The position numbers and the translations under genes are program-made. 64,000 nt of DNA from CAWBRT01 sp963832365. GTDB lineage: Bacteria > Acidobacteriota > Terriglobia > Terriglobales > Acidobacteriaceae. Shown piece after piece: positions 1-9,877 of the stretch. The stretch's first letter is position 1, and the number at the start of each line of letters is the position of its first letter. Location of the stretch: NCBI GenBank assembly GCA_963832365.1, contig CAWHUL010000006.1:122291-186290 (forward strand). The letters are read 5' to 3'. The notes under the pieces were generated by a model. The model ran no database searches, was not told where the DNA came from, and saw nothing but the letters and a program-made list of their open reading frames with translations.

Positions 1-258
1 TTCCACGTTTCCTCCTGTGCAGCACCTTCCTGCTTGAGAAGAGCGGAAAGTCACGGAGAAGGATTCGCGCCCGCCGGGTTTTTCTTTTTTGCCGCTGAAC
101 CAGCATACCTTGCGCGAATTGTGTCCACGGCTTCCGTCCGTAAGTGCATGTACAATAAGGTTTGCTCCGCGGACATACGTGCACCGGCCGGCGGTTTGCC
201 GCGACGGCAAAGCACCGAAGCTGCGGCGCTCTTTTTCCAGCGAACTCATGGGAGCGCG

Positions 259-1737
259 ATGGTGTGCAAGACTGGTGGTTTTTGCCGGCGCTATTTTGTG
301 TCCTTTATCGTTTCCATGCTGGCCGTCTGCTTTCTGGCAAGCGTCGGCAGCGCTCAACAGGGACTGCCGTCAACGGCAGGAACAGCTTCGGTAACGGTTA
401 GCAGTCCCCTGCAAACCCTGAACCCTTCCGATCCGTTGCTCGGGTCCGTGCCAGAGGGCAAACTCGATCCGAACCCGATCCAACTTACGCTGCTGGATGC
501 CATCGATCGCGGGCTGAAGCGCAATCTCGGCTTGCTGCTCGCCAACCAAAATATCCGGCTTGCCGAGGGCGCAAAGGGAACTTCGTTGAGCCACTTATTG
601 CCCACCATCCGCCTGGTGTTGCAGGAAGCGGCCGCACAGACAAACCTCGCTGCCCAGGGTCTCCCGCCAAGTTTCTTTCCTAACGGAAACCCAATCCTGG
701 GTCCGTTCAGTGTGTTCCAGGTTGGCCCGACACTGAACGAAAGCTTGAACCTTAAGGATTTCAATACCTGGAAGGCGTCTCGCGAAAATATCAAGGCAGC
801 CGGACTTTCGTACCGCAGCACTCGTGATCTAGTGGTACTCGTGGTCGGCGCCACCTATCTACAGGCGCAGACCAATGCTGCGCGCGTGGAAAGCGTGCAG
901 GCACAGGTGCAGACCGCGCAGGCTCTCTTTGACCAGGCTAAGGATATGCGGCGAGTGGGGATGGCTCCTGGAATCGACGTGCTGCGAGCGCAAGTGGAGT
1001 TGGAAGCGGAGCAGCAGCGATTGGTGGTGGCGCAGAACGATTACGAAAAGCAGTTGCTCACACTGGCGCGCGTGATCGGACTTCCCCTGGGACAAGTATT
1101 TGTATTGACGGACAAGATGCCCGCTCCCGCTCCGGTGGAGATCACCCTGGCGCAAGCGCTCGAGCGGGCTTATGACAATCGTCCGGATTACAAGCGCGCT
1201 GCATCGCAGGTGCGCTCGGCGGAGCTGCTAAAGCGGGCTTCAGAGGGCGAGAGGCTACCATCGATAGGCTTCAACGGATATTACGCGGTTACCGGCATCA
1301 GCCCGGGCAATTCACACGGCACGTTTAATGCAACGGGGTATTTGGAGGTTCCGGTTTTTCAGGGCGGCAAAGTTCGGGGAGATGTGTTGCAGGCCGACGC
1401 GCGGCTGCAACAGGCCCGTTCGGAGTTGGAAGATCTGCGCTCTCGCGTCGAATACGAAGTGCGCACGGCATTTCTCGATGTGAATGCGGCCACCAGGCAA
1501 TTAGAGGTTGCGACGAGCGCGCTGGCGCTGGCTCGCCAGCAGGTTGAGCAGTCGCGGGACCGCTTCGCCTACGGGGTGACCAACAACGTGGAAGTGATCC
1601 AGGCGCAGCAGGCTCAGGCCACAGCCGAGGAAAATTTCATAGCAGGGTTGTTTGCGCACAATTTCGCCAAGCTCTCGTTGGCGCGCTCGCTCGGCATCGC
1701 CGAAGATGCGACGAAGAAGTTCCTTGGAGGAAAGTAG
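259..1737 (+). CDS. TolC-family outer membrane efflux channel
   Basis: Outer membrane factor that forms the exit duct of a tripartite drug efflux pump. The frame is open from base 34, but ATG 259 fits best: it is followed by a basic stretch, a hydrophobic signal segment (VSFIVSMLAVCFLASVGSA) and a probable cleavage site after SAQ. The mature part has the two repeated alpha-helical, alanine/glutamine-rich halves of the OEP family (for example VESVQAQVQTAQALFDQAKD and the late LEVATSALALARQQVEQSRD). At about 492 residues it has the usual family length. The adaptor gene starts 1 base after the stop and the MFS pump follows, so the three form one operon. TolC-type assignment is firm; the substrate is unknown. 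Confidence 0.9.
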   Translation: MVCKTGGFCRRYFVSFIVSMLAVCFLASVGSAQQGLPSTAGTASVTVSSPLQTLNPSDPLLGSVPEGKLDPNPIQLTLLDAIDRGLKRNLGLLLANQNIRLAEGAKGTSLSHLLPTIRLVLQEAAAQTNLAAQGLPPSFFPNGNPILGPFSVFQVGPTLNESLNLKDFNTWKASRENIKAAGLSYRSTRDLVVLVVGATYLQAQTNAARVESVQAQVQTAQALFDQAKDMRRVGMAPGIDVLRAQVELEAEQQRLVVAQNDYEKQLLTLARVIGLPLGQVFVLTDKMPAPAPVEITLAQALERAYDNRPDYKRAASQVRSAELLKRASEGERLPSIGFNGYYAVTGISPGNSHGTFNATGYLEVPVFQGGKVRGDVLQADARLQQARSELEDLRSRVEYEVRTAFLDVNAATRQLEVATSALALARQQVEQSRDRFAYGVTNNVEVIQAQQAQATAEENFIAGLFAHNFAKLSLARSLGIAEDATKKFLGGK

Positions 1738-1738
1738 G

Positions 1739-2956
1739 GTGGCAGAGAACGTGGCAGAGACAGGGCAGAACCAGGCGGGTCCGGAGGAGCAGTGGCAGGA
1801 GAAGCTGCCAGGCGGCAGGTCGCGCTCCTATCTGCGCGAGCACTCGGCGCTGAAATGGGCGCTCATCATCGGCGGCATCGTGCTGTTGGTGGCTCTGATC
1901 GTGGTTTGGCGGTACTACTCGGTTCGTGAGTCGACGGATGATGCCCAGATCGATGGCCATATCACTCCGATCAGCGCCCGAGTAAGCGGCACCATCATTT
2001 CGGTCAACTATCAGGACAATCAGTTTGTCGATGAAGGTACGGTGCTGGTCCAGTTTGACCCCAAGGACTATGAAGTCGCCATCCAGCACGCCGAGGCCGA
2101 TCTTGCCGATGCCAAGGCTACGGCGGTCGCGGCCGGGACGAACGTTCCCATCACTCATACCAGCACTTCCAACCAACTGCAGAACGCGCTTGCCGCCCGC
2201 AACGCAGCCCAGAAGCAAGTGGAGGCCGCCCTGGCCCGGGTGCGGGAGGCGGAAGCCAACTACGTGAAGGTGTCGAAAGACCTTGAGCGCATGAGCGACC
2301 TGGTGAGGCGCGACGAAATATCGCGCCAGCAATACGATTCAGCAGTCGCGGCGGACCAAGGGATGAAAGCCACGGTCGATGCCGCGCGTGCCTCGGTTGC
2401 CGCCGCGGAAGCCCAGGTAGCTCAGGCCGAGGCCATGGTCCGCACGGCTGAAACTGCGCCGCAGCAGGTTGCAGTGATCCGCGCACGAGCGGGATCGGCG
2501 GAGGCATTGGTGCAGCGTGCCGAAGCCTCGCTGGCGCAGGCAAGACTCAATCTGCAATACACAACCGTGCGCGCTTCGGGAGCGGGCATCGTCAGCAAAC
2601 GCAGTGCCGAGGTTGGGCAGGTAGTGCAAGCCGGCCAGCCATTAGCGGCGCTGGTGCTGGTTCGTGATATCTACGTCACCGCCAACTTCAAGGAGACGCA
2701 GCTCAAGAACATGCACCCTGGGCAGGAAGTTACGGTTTACGTAGATGCATACGATCGTGATCTGAAAGGGCACATCGATAGCATCGGCGGCGCTACGGGG
2801 GCGCGGTTCAGCTTGCTTCCCCCGGAGAACGCCACGGGCAACTACGTGAAGGTGGTGCAGCGCATTCCGGTCAAGATCGTGTTCGATGCCGGGCAAGATC
2901 CTCATCATCTGCTGCGGCCAGGGATGTCGGTGGTACCGACGGTAATTATTAAGTAG
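1739..2956 (+). CDS. emrA: HlyD/EmrA-family membrane fusion protein
   Basis: Periplasmic adaptor that links an inner membrane MFS pump to the TolC-type channel. The start is taken as GTG 1739 because GGAGG (1726-1730) lies 8 bases upstream, inside the end of the preceding gene. This gives 405 residues. One N-terminal membrane anchor (about residues 35-55, ALIIGGIVLLVALIVVWRYY) is followed by a split lipoyl/biotinyl-like domain (ISARVSGTIISV near the start, TVRASGAGIVS later), a long alanine-rich coiled-coil hairpin between them, and a beta-barrel C-terminus. The arrangement matches EmrA. It lies between the channel and the DHA2 pump and is co-transcribed with both. Confidence 0.9.
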   Translation: MAENVAETGQNQAGPEEQWQEKLPGGRSRSYLREHSALKWALIIGGIVLLVALIVVWRYYSVRESTDDAQIDGHITPISARVSGTIISVNYQDNQFVDEGTVLVQFDPKDYEVAIQHAEADLADAKATAVAAGTNVPITHTSTSNQLQNALAARNAAQKQVEAALARVREAEANYVKVSKDLERMSDLVRRDEISRQQYDSAVAADQGMKATVDAARASVAAAEAQVAQAEAMVRTAETAPQQVAVIRARAGSAEALVQRAEASLAQARLNLQYTTVRASGAGIVSKRSAEVGQVVQAGQPLAALVLVRDIYVTANFKETQLKNMHPGQEVTVYVDAYDRDLKGHIDSIGGATGARFSLLPPENATGNYVKVVQRIPVKIVFDAGQDPHHLLRPGMSVVPTVIIK

Positions 2957-2970
2957 CAACCGGGCGTGGC

Positions 2971-4575
2971 ATGACTGCAAGATCGAACACGGAATCCGCG
3001 CCGAACGGCAACGGAGTGCCTGGGGCGCATCCCGAGATCAATCCCTGGATTATCGCCATTGCGGTGATGTTGGGCACCTTCATGGAGGTGCTCGATACCA
3101 CGGTGGTGAACGTGGCGTTGCCGCACATCGCGGGCAATCTGTCGGCTACGGTTGATGAAACGACATGGGTGCTGACCTCGTACCTGGTCTCGAACGCGAT
3201 TGTTTTGCCGATTGCCGGATGGCTTTCCAATCACTTTGGGCGCAAGCGCATCCTGTTGGCCTCTGTCTTCGGATTCACGGTGTCGTCGCTGGCCTGCGGT
3301 TTGGCGCCAAACCTGACCACGCTGATCGTGTTTCGCATTATCCAGGGAGCAACCGGCGGCGGTCTGCAACCGCTATCGCAAGCCATTATGCTCGAGGCCT
3401 TCCCGCCACAGGATCGCGGCAAGGCAATGGCCTTCTGGGGATTTGGGATTGTGGTCGCGCCGATGCTTGGGCCCGTGCTCGGCGGATGGATTACCGACAC
3501 CTATTCCTGGCGCTGGATTTTCTACCTCAACCTGCCGATCGGCATCGCAGCCGTTATCATGGCGAAACTCTTCGTCTTCGATCCGCCCTACATCCGGCGC
3601 ACCTCCAACCGGATCGACTACTGGGGATTCGGCCTGCTGATCGTGGGTATGGCAGGGCTCCAGATCATGCTCGACAAAGGCCAGCAGGAAGACTGGTTCA
3701 GCTCAAAGTTTATTGTCGTGCTGGCGGTCATGGCGGTTCTGGGCTTGGCGGGATTCATCATTCGCGAAAACATGACCCGGGATCCGGTAGTCAATCTCAA
3801 GGTGTTTCGGAACCGGACCTATGCCACCGGCATATTCATGATGACGGTTCTGGGCTTCGTGCTTTACGGCAGCACCGTGGTGATACCCATTTGGTTGCAG
3901 ACGCTGATGGGCTATCCGGCGCTACAGGCAGGAATGGCCGTGCTGCCTCGCGGTCTGGGCTCATTCCTGTGTATGCCCATTGTCGGCATCCTGATGACCA
4001 AGGTCGAGCCGCGCAAGCTGCTCACGGTCGGTTTTCTGGCGGCGGGGACCGGACTGTTTCTGCTCGGCAACCTGAGCCTGAATGCGGGTTACTGGGACAT
4101 TTTCTGGCCGCAAATTCTCCAGGGGGCCGCCATGGGTCTGCTGTTCGTTCCACTGACGACCATCACCAACGATCCCATCCCTAAGGAGGAAATGGGAAAC
4201 GCGACCAGCATTTTTAATCTGATGCGCAACGTCGGCGGCAGCATTGGGATCGCTTCGGTCACTACCATGGTTGCGCGCGCGGAGCAGCACAACACGAATG
4301 TTCTCGGCGCCCACATCAACGTCTGGAACCTCAACACGCAAACCATGATTAATTCGGCCCGGGAGATGTTCATGTCCAAAGGGTCCGATTATGTGACGGC
4401 TACGAGGCAAGCCTATGGGGCGCTGTTCGGGATGGTGCAAGAGCATGCGGCAATGCTCGCGTTCATCCAGGCGTTCCGGCTTCTGGGCATTCTGTTTTTC
4501 GTAATGATCCCTTTCATCCTGATCATGCGCAAGCCCCGGCATTTGCGGGGAGGCGGAGGAGCAGGCGGCCATTGA
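2971..4575 (+). CDS. emrB: DHA2-family (EmrB/QacA) MFS drug efflux transporter
   Basis: Proton-driven drug exporter of the inner membrane. The 534-residue protein has the hydrophobic pattern of a 14-TM DHA2 transporter. It carries the expected N-terminal sequence MLGTFMEVLDTTVVNVALP (motif D1) and the loop motif GWLSNHFGRKRI (motif A), plus the antiporter-type GPVLGGWITD segment (motif C). It starts 14 bases after the adaptor stop. Together with the two upstream genes it forms a complete EmrAB-TolC type pump. The C-terminus ends in a short glycine-rich tail (RHLRGGGGAGGH). No local regulator gene is present, so control of expression is not evident. Confidence 0.92.
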   Translation: MTARSNTESAPNGNGVPGAHPEINPWIIAIAVMLGTFMEVLDTTVVNVALPHIAGNLSATVDETTWVLTSYLVSNAIVLPIAGWLSNHFGRKRILLASVFGFTVSSLACGLAPNLTTLIVFRIIQGATGGGLQPLSQAIMLEAFPPQDRGKAMAFWGFGIVVAPMLGPVLGGWITDTYSWRWIFYLNLPIGIAAVIMAKLFVFDPPYIRRTSNRIDYWGFGLLIVGMAGLQIMLDKGQQEDWFSSKFIVVLAVMAVLGLAGFIIRENMTRDPVVNLKVFRNRTYATGIFMMTVLGFVLYGSTVVIPIWLQTLMGYPALQAGMAVLPRGLGSFLCMPIVGILMTKVEPRKLLTVGFLAAGTGLFLLGNLSLNAGYWDIFWPQILQGAAMGLLFVPLTTITNDPIPKEEMGNATSIFNLMRNVGGSIGIASVTTMVARAEQHNTNVLGAHINVWNLNTQTMINSAREMFMSKGSDYVTATRQAYGALFGMVQEHAAMLAFIQAFRLLGILFFVMIPFILIMRKPRHLRGGGGAGGH

Positions 4576-4656
4576 TCGGCCGCAACGGTTGGTAGCGGGT
4601 CCGCGACGCCACAAATGGCGTAAAACTTTTCCGCCTGAAGCTGGTCGGCATATAGG

Positions 4657-7005
4657 TCAGGCTGCAAGTCTCATATCGGCAACCTTCACGTACTCCACGT
4701 GCACCTGCTCGATGGTCCCGTTGAATTTGAACGGCACCTTGTCGAAGTAGTCGAGCGACACCGGCGAACCGAGCGCAATGCCGATGTCGAGGCAGTCGTT
4801 GGCGGTGAAGATCAGAGGCGCGGATATCGGCACCTGGCCTGTCGCAACCACTTCCCCATTTACCTTCATGGTGACGTTGAGCGGGCCACCGGGCTTGGGC
4901 ACTACGTACGCCGTCTCGACCTCGATCTTCACCTTGCCAACCGGAAGCTTCTGCTTGGCGCGGATCTTCGTGCGCTGAATGATGAAGAGATTGTACTCGT
5001 AGCAGAGAATGCCATCCTCTACGAAGCAGGTGAGGCCGCCGGAGTTCCCGCCCAGTTTGTAGAGCACACCGTTGGCGTCGGCCGGGATCGTGGCGTCAAT
5101 GGTTACGACGTTGGGTTTGTTACCCAGAGCTGGCGCGCAGAACTCCGGAATGCGGACGGTGTCGCCGAAGAAGGTCCACTCCGAATAAGGGGGAGCAATG
5201 CGCATTTCAGGGTGAAGTATAGGAACCCAAAGGCCGCCGCCGATGGGAAGCGCGTTGTTCTTCACAGCCTCGATGAGAAAGACTTCCTTCAATTGGGCCA
5301 GCTTCTCCGGCATTTCTGCGGCGAGGTCGTTCGCTTGGCTCCAGTCGTCCTCCAGGTTGTAGAGCTCCCAGACGTCGTTGTCCGGAGTCCACTCCTGAAT
5401 GCCCGGCGGCAAGCCCGGAACCCACGGGAGGCGCGGTCCTAAAGCGGAGGCCATCCAGCCTTCGTGGTAGATTGCGCGACTGCCCATGACCTCGAAGTAC
5501 TGGGTGAGCAGCTGGCCTTTGGCTTTTGGGTCGCCAAAGCTGTAGGCGAAACTCACTCCGTCGATCGGGTCCTGGGGAACGCCGTTGACCTCCAGCGGTG
5601 GTGTGATGCCGACAACCTCGTAAATTGTCGGGACGATATCGTTGCAGTGATGGAACTGTGCGCGCGGTGTGGCATCGGGTTTGATCTTCGCCGGCCATCG
5701 GACGGCCATCGGATTGCGCGTACCTCCGAAGTGTGAGGCCAAAAGCTTGGTCCCCTTGTAAGGGGTGCTGCCGGCCCAGCCCCACCCTGCGTGGTACTGG
5801 TTGTCGGTCTTGGGCGAGCCAAGCGCGTCAAGTCCGCCGAGTTCATCAAGCGCCTTGATGTGCTGCTTGACGGTGGACGGAATGCCGTTTTGCGCCAGCA
5901 GCTCGCTGATCGTGCCGTCCTGTCCCTCTGCCGAGGAACCATTGTCGCCCCAGATGTAGAAGATCAGCGTGTTGTCGCCATAGCCGAGCTTGTCGATCTC
6001 GTCGATGACCCGGCCGACCTGAACGTCTACGTGTTCGGTGAAGCCGGCCGCCACTTCCATCAGGCGGCGCTGGAAGGGCTTCTCGTCCTCGGGGATGCTG
6101 TCCCAGGACGGCATCGTTTCGTGCCGCGGCGTGAGTTGAGCATTGGCGGGGATCCATCCCTTCTCCTTGGCGCGCTTGAAGACGCGTTCGCGGTAGGCAT
6201 CCCAGCCGTCGTCGAACTTACCCTTATATTTGTCGGCCCACTCCTTCATGATGTGGTGCGGGCCGTGGATGGCGCCGCTCGCCCAGTACATATAGAACGG
6301 CTTGTCCGGCTGCAAGGCCTTGTGCCTGTGCAGCCAGCCGATGGCATCGTCCGCCAGGTCTTCGCTCAGGTGGTAGCCTTCCTCCGGGGTCTTGGGCGGC
6401 AGGACGACCGTGGTGTTCCGCACCAGGTTGGGCTCATACTGCGAGGCCTCGCCTGCCAGGAATCCGTAGAAGTATTCGAAACCCAACCCAGTCGGCCAGT
6501 TCTCGAAGGGACCGGCGACGGTCGTTTCCTCGGCAGGTGTGTTGTGCCACTTTCCCCACGCGGCAGTACTGTAGCCGTAGTCTTTCAGTACCTCGGCCAC
6601 TAGCGCGCTGCTCCTGGGAATATGCCCGGAGTATCCGTCCCAGTCGTTCGCCAGCTCCGCGATCTGCCCGTTACCGACGCGATGATGATTCCGGCCGGTC
6701 AGCATAGACGCCCGTGTGGGCGAGCACATGGCCGTAGTGTGGAAGCGGTTGTACGCAATCCCTTCCTTGACCACGCGATCCATGGTCGGGGTTTCGACTT
6801 CGCCCCCAAACGTAGACGGCAGGCCGGGACCTGCGTCGTCGATCAGCACGATGAGGATGTTCGGAGAATCGGCGGGAAGGCGACGCGGTTCAACACGCCG
6901 CTTGTAGACCGACTCCTGCATCGTACGACCAGCTATGCTCGCCGATGGTGTGGGTGGGAACGGTAGGGAATCCTGCTTGATTGCTTTGTCACTGGCGTTC
7001 TTCAT
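4657..7005 (-). CDS. Arylsulfatase (type I sulfatase, Cys-type)
   Basis: Hydrolyses sulfate esters. The 782-residue protein has the sulfatase signature MCSPTRASMLTGR. Cys94 is the residue expected to be oxidised to formylglycine, and Asp56/Asp57 (LIVLIDDAG) are the likely metal ligands. A later DNGSS segment and the GGTRNPMAVRWP region fit the family core. The last 150 or so residues are beta-rich and resemble the extra C-terminal domain of long bacterial arylsulfatases. There is no evident N-terminal signal peptide (MKNASDKAIKQDSLPFPP), which suggests a cytoplasmic enzyme. It is convergent with the efflux operon and divergent from the histidine kinase. No sulfatase-maturating enzyme or sulfate transporter lies nearby. 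Confidence 0.9.
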   Translation of the reverse strand: MKNASDKAIKQDSLPFPPTPSASIAGRTMQESVYKRRVEPRRLPADSPNILIVLIDDAGPGLPSTFGGEVETPTMDRVVKEGIAYNRFHTTAMCSPTRASMLTGRNHHRVGNGQIAELANDWDGYSGHIPRSSALVAEVLKDYGYSTAAWGKWHNTPAEETTVAGPFENWPTGLGFEYFYGFLAGEASQYEPNLVRNTTVVLPPKTPEEGYHLSEDLADDAIGWLHRHKALQPDKPFYMYWASGAIHGPHHIMKEWADKYKGKFDDGWDAYRERVFKRAKEKGWIPANAQLTPRHETMPSWDSIPEDEKPFQRRLMEVAAGFTEHVDVQVGRVIDEIDKLGYGDNTLIFYIWGDNGSSAEGQDGTISELLAQNGIPSTVKQHIKALDELGGLDALGSPKTDNQYHAGWGWAGSTPYKGTKLLASHFGGTRNPMAVRWPAKIKPDATPRAQFHHCNDIVPTIYEVVGITPPLEVNGVPQDPIDGVSFAYSFGDPKAKGQLLTQYFEVMGSRAIYHEGWMASALGPRLPWVPGLPPGIQEWTPDNDVWELYNLEDDWSQANDLAAEMPEKLAQLKEVFLIEAVKNNALPIGGGLWVPILHPEMRIAPPYSEWTFFGDTVRIPEFCAPALGNKPNVVTIDATIPADANGVLYKLGGNSGGLTCFVEDGILCYEYNLFIIQRTKIRAKQKLPVGKVKIEVETAYVVPKPGGPLNVTMKVNGEVVATGQVPISAPLIFTANDCLDIGIALGSPVSLDYFDKVPFKFNGTIEQVHVEYVKVADMRLAA

Positions 7006-7208
7006 CTCGACCTATCTCATCCGCAAGCCCATATATATCTATCAGCCCCTCGCGCCCCGGCAACTGTCAAAACAGACAGTCTGCCCGCACCGAAATCATG
7101 TGAGCCTCAGGATTGTGGCCGGATTACGAGTTTGGTCCGCCGGGGCCTGTCTGTCGGGCTATAGTGATTGGCAGCGAATCTGAGGTTAAGGGTCACCTCC
7201 TGGGGTGA

Positions 7209-8321
7209 TTGCTATCACTGTGTCTCCGGCACAATGGTGTTGAAGTCAGCTTAGTGCCTCGCAAAAAGCAAAACCGCGGAGGACTGTTATTCGGCCTTGT
7301 GGCGGCGCCAAGCTTGGGGCTGGCCTCGGTTCCGGAGTCGTTGCGCTGGGCCAGGCCCAACTGGGTTCCGGACTTTGTCCAGTTCGAGACAGCGATTTTG
7401 CTTGGCATCGCCGTTGTGCTGGCGCTGCTGGCAACGGGTGTCTCGATCCGCAATCGCGATCTCAGGCGGGTGAATGCTGAATTGCAGCGCGCCCGCGACC
7501 TGGCAGCGGTTCGCGAACGCGAGCGCGACCTGGCACAGCAGGAGTTGCTGAGAAAGCTGGAAGAAGAGCGCGAGTTGGCCAAACAGAAGATGCAGTTCGA
7601 GGCACAGCTTGCCGAATACGAAAAATATGCTTCATTGGCGCAGCTTGCGCTTGGTGCGGCCCACGAGATCAATAACCCGTTGTTGGGCATGCTCTCGCAT
7701 CTTGAACTGGAACTGAAGGATACACGGGACGAGGATAGCCGGACGGAGATCGAGCAGTGCATCGAAGGCGCGAAGCGGATTTCATCGGCGGTGCGCGGGC
7801 TGCTGAACTACGCGCGGCCGGGCCCGCTTACTATCAGTCGCATCAGCCTGGAACGGATGGTGACCGAAACCCTGAACTTCCTGCATCATCAGCCGATGTT
7901 CCGCAACATCCATGTTGCGACGGAAATTTCGGAAGATCTTCCGATGATCAGCGCCGATGCCAACCAGCTCTCGCAAATCCTGATGAACTTGCTGCTGAAT
8001 GCGGCGCAGGCGATGCCGGAGGGCGGCAGGATTACCATCTCGGCGGCGAAAATCAAGTTTGAGGAAAACGTCGAAATTGCCGTTGCCGACAGCGGAGCGG
8101 GCATCCCAGCCGACATTCTGCCGCACGTCTTCGAGCCGTTTTTCACCACCAAGCGCGGCAAGGGGACTGGTTTGGGGCTGAGCATCAGCCAGGCGTACGT
8201 ACACAGCCACGGCGGCGGCATCCGCATCGAGAGCCTGCCGGGACGCGGCACGACGGTTCGGCTCACGCTTCCGATTCGCCAGCAGGGCGCATTAATGGAG
8301 AGCGCGGAAGTCATCATCTGA
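7209..8321 (+). CDS. NtrB-like sensor histidine kinase
   Basis: Membrane-bound sensor kinase, presumably for the NtrC-like regulator immediately downstream. A TTG at 7209 gives 370 residues; GTG 7254 is an alternative start, and neither has a strong ribosome binding site. One clear membrane segment (about residues 62-79) is followed by a charged coiled coil (80-138), then the H box ALGAAHEINNPLLGML with His152. The ATPase domain is complete: N box NLLLNAAQAM, G1 DSGAGIP, F box FEPFFTTK and G2 GKGTGLGLS. There is hardly any periplasmic sensing domain, so the signal is probably sensed in the membrane or cytoplasm. Confidence 0.9.
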   Translation: MLSLCLRHNGVEVSLVPRKKQNRGGLLFGLVAAPSLGLASVPESLRWARPNWVPDFVQFETAILLGIAVVLALLATGVSIRNRDLRRVNAELQRARDLAAVRERERDLAQQELLRKLEEERELAKQKMQFEAQLAEYEKYASLAQLALGAAHEINNPLLGMLSHLELELKDTRDEDSRTEIEQCIEGAKRISSAVRGLLNYARPGPLTISRISLERMVTETLNFLHHQPMFRNIHVATEISEDLPMISADANQLSQILMNLLLNAAQAMPEGGRITISAAKIKFEENVEIAVADSGAGIPADILPHVFEPFFTTKRGKGTGLGLSISQAYVHSHGGGIRIESLPGRGTTVRLTLPIRQQGALMESAEVII

Positions 8322-8328
8322 CGATCAT

Positions 8329-8352
8329 CCCAACGAGCCGAGCCTCGTTGGG
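8329..8352. repeat. Intergenic inverted repeat between kinase and regulator genes
   Basis: A perfect 9-bp inverted repeat, CCCAACGAG / CTCGTTGGG, with a 6-base loop lies 8 bases after the kinase stop and 60 bases before the regulator ATG. No T-tract follows. It could modulate the relative expression of the two genes or be a REP-like element. Confidence 0.5.
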
Positions 8353-8411
8353 GACCCCGCGACGAGGGACGATTCCCAACGCCGGGGTGAGAGCACAGAG
8401 AGAAAGAATTT

Positions 8412-9791
8412 ATGGCTTACTCGATCCTGGTCATCGACGATGAAGCACTTACCCTGCGCACGATAGGCCGGGCGCTGCAAGCGGAAGGCTATGAAGTCCG
8501 CGTGGCAATGTCGGGCGAAGAAGGTCTGAAGCTTTTCCAGGAAGAGGCGACGGAGTTGGCATTGGTGGACGTGGTGCTGCCCGGCATCGACGGCATCGAG
8601 GTGTTGCGTCAAATCAAGAAGCGAAACAGCGCGGCGGTCGTGCTGATGATGAGCGCATACCACATGGTGGATCGCGCCGTGGAGTCGATGAAGCTGGGCG
8701 CTTACGACTATCTGATCAAGCCCTTTCACATTGCAGACATGCTGAACACCGTCCGCCGCGCCAGCGAAATGCTGACGCTGCACGTGCGCGTGCGCGATTC
8801 GGTGCAGACCGAACAGGGCCGCTACGACTTCGGAAAGGTTGTCACCCGGAACCCCGCCTATCGGGAGATGCTGGAAATGGCCCGCAAGGCCGCCGAAAGC
8901 GACCGTACCACGGTTCTGATCCAAGGCGAGAGCGGGACGGGAAAAGAAGTGCTGGCAAAGGCGATCCACTACGCCAGCCCGCGCGCGCAAGACCCGCTGG
9001 TGGAACTCAACTGCGCTGCCCTGCCCGATGCGCTGCTGGAGAGCGAATTGTTCGGGTACGAACAGGGCGCCTTTACCGACGCCCGGCGCCGCAAGGAAGG
9101 ACTGCTGGAAAAAGCGCACCGCGGGACATTATTTCTCGACGAAATCGGAAACATGTCATTCACCGTGCAAGCGAAGCTGCTGCGGGTGCTGGAACAGAGC
9201 AGCTTCCTTCGTCTCGGCGGAACAAAGCCTATCAACGTCGACGTCCGCATGATTTCCGCGACCAATAAAATGCTAAAGGAAGCAGTGGCGCGAGGCGAGT
9301 TCCGCGAGGACCTGTTCTACCGCCTGAACGTGATGCCGCTGTTCATTCCCGCGCTGCGCGAGCGCCGGGAGGATATCGTCCCACTGGCGCTGGAGATGAT
9401 GAAGAAGTACAACACGGAACTCAAGAAGAACTTCGCCGGCTATACCCCGGCCGCCGCCGAGTTGCTGACACAATACCCTTGGCCGGGCAACATCCGCGAG
9501 TTGAAGAACGTCATCGAGCGCACCATGATCCTTGCGCCCGAAGGCGAAATCGATGCCATCAGCTTGCCGGAAGAGATACGGGACTACCAGTCCCAAATTA
9601 CCGCCGATCACCCGACGGCAAACGCCGCGGCCGGTCCCGAGGGAAAGTTTGTGAGTCTGCGCGAACTCGAGCAACGGTATATTCACGAGGTGCTCGCCGC
9701 GACAGGCAACAACAAAGCACAGACGGCGCGCATCCTCGGCATTCACTCCACATCGCTGCTACGCAAACTGAAAAGAGAAGACGGCGAGTAG
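8412..9791 (+). CDS. NtrC-family sigma-54-dependent response regulator
   Basis: Two-component activator of sigma-54 promoters. The 459 residues comprise an N-terminal receiver (phospho-acceptor Asp53 in LVDVVLPGIDG, conserved Lys103), a central AAA+ domain and a C-terminal Fis-type helix-turn-helix (NNKAQTARILGIHSTSLLRKL). The AAA+ domain has Walker A GESGTGKE at 172-179. The sigma-54 contact loop reads GAFTDA at 219-224 instead of GAFTGA, a single conservative-position change. The kinase gene lies 90 bases upstream. Downstream is an intergenic region with phased repeats and then the H-protein-like/NrfD operon, its most likely target. Confidence 0.93.
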   Translation: MAYSILVIDDEALTLRTIGRALQAEGYEVRVAMSGEEGLKLFQEEATELALVDVVLPGIDGIEVLRQIKKRNSAAVVLMMSAYHMVDRAVESMKLGAYDYLIKPFHIADMLNTVRRASEMLTLHVRVRDSVQTEQGRYDFGKVVTRNPAYREMLEMARKAAESDRTTVLIQGESGTGKEVLAKAIHYASPRAQDPLVELNCAALPDALLESELFGYEQGAFTDARRRKEGLLEKAHRGTLFLDEIGNMSFTVQAKLLRVLEQSSFLRLGGTKPINVDVRMISATNKMLKEAVARGEFREDLFYRLNVMPLFIPALRERREDIVPLALEMMKKYNTELKKNFAGYTPAAAELLTQYPWPGNIRELKNVIERTMILAPEGEIDAISLPEEIRDYQSQITADHPTANAAAGPEGKFVSLRELEQRYIHEVLAATGNNKAQTARILGIHSTSLLRKLKREDGE

Positions 9792-9795
9792 CAAG

Positions 9796-9813
9796 GCGTG
9801 ACGCCCGTCACGC
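9796..9813 (+). terminator. Possible terminator after the NtrC-like gene
   Basis: A perfect 7-bp stem GCGTGAC / GTCACGC with a 4-base loop starts 4 bases after the stop codon. A weak T-rich stretch (ACCTTTCT) follows. It would separate the two-component genes from the next operon. Confidence 0.45.
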
Positions 9814-9877
9814 GGGTTCACCTTTCTGACTCCCGCGGCAAACTCAGATGGCCGCATTGCGGCGCGCGTTCGCGAAC

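Noticed and set aside
7072..7154. Inverted pair ACAGACAG / CTGTCTGT in the arylsulfatase-kinase intergenic region
   Set aside because: The arms are 67 bp apart and only 8 bp long; chance occurrence cannot be excluded and no promoter is evident beside them.
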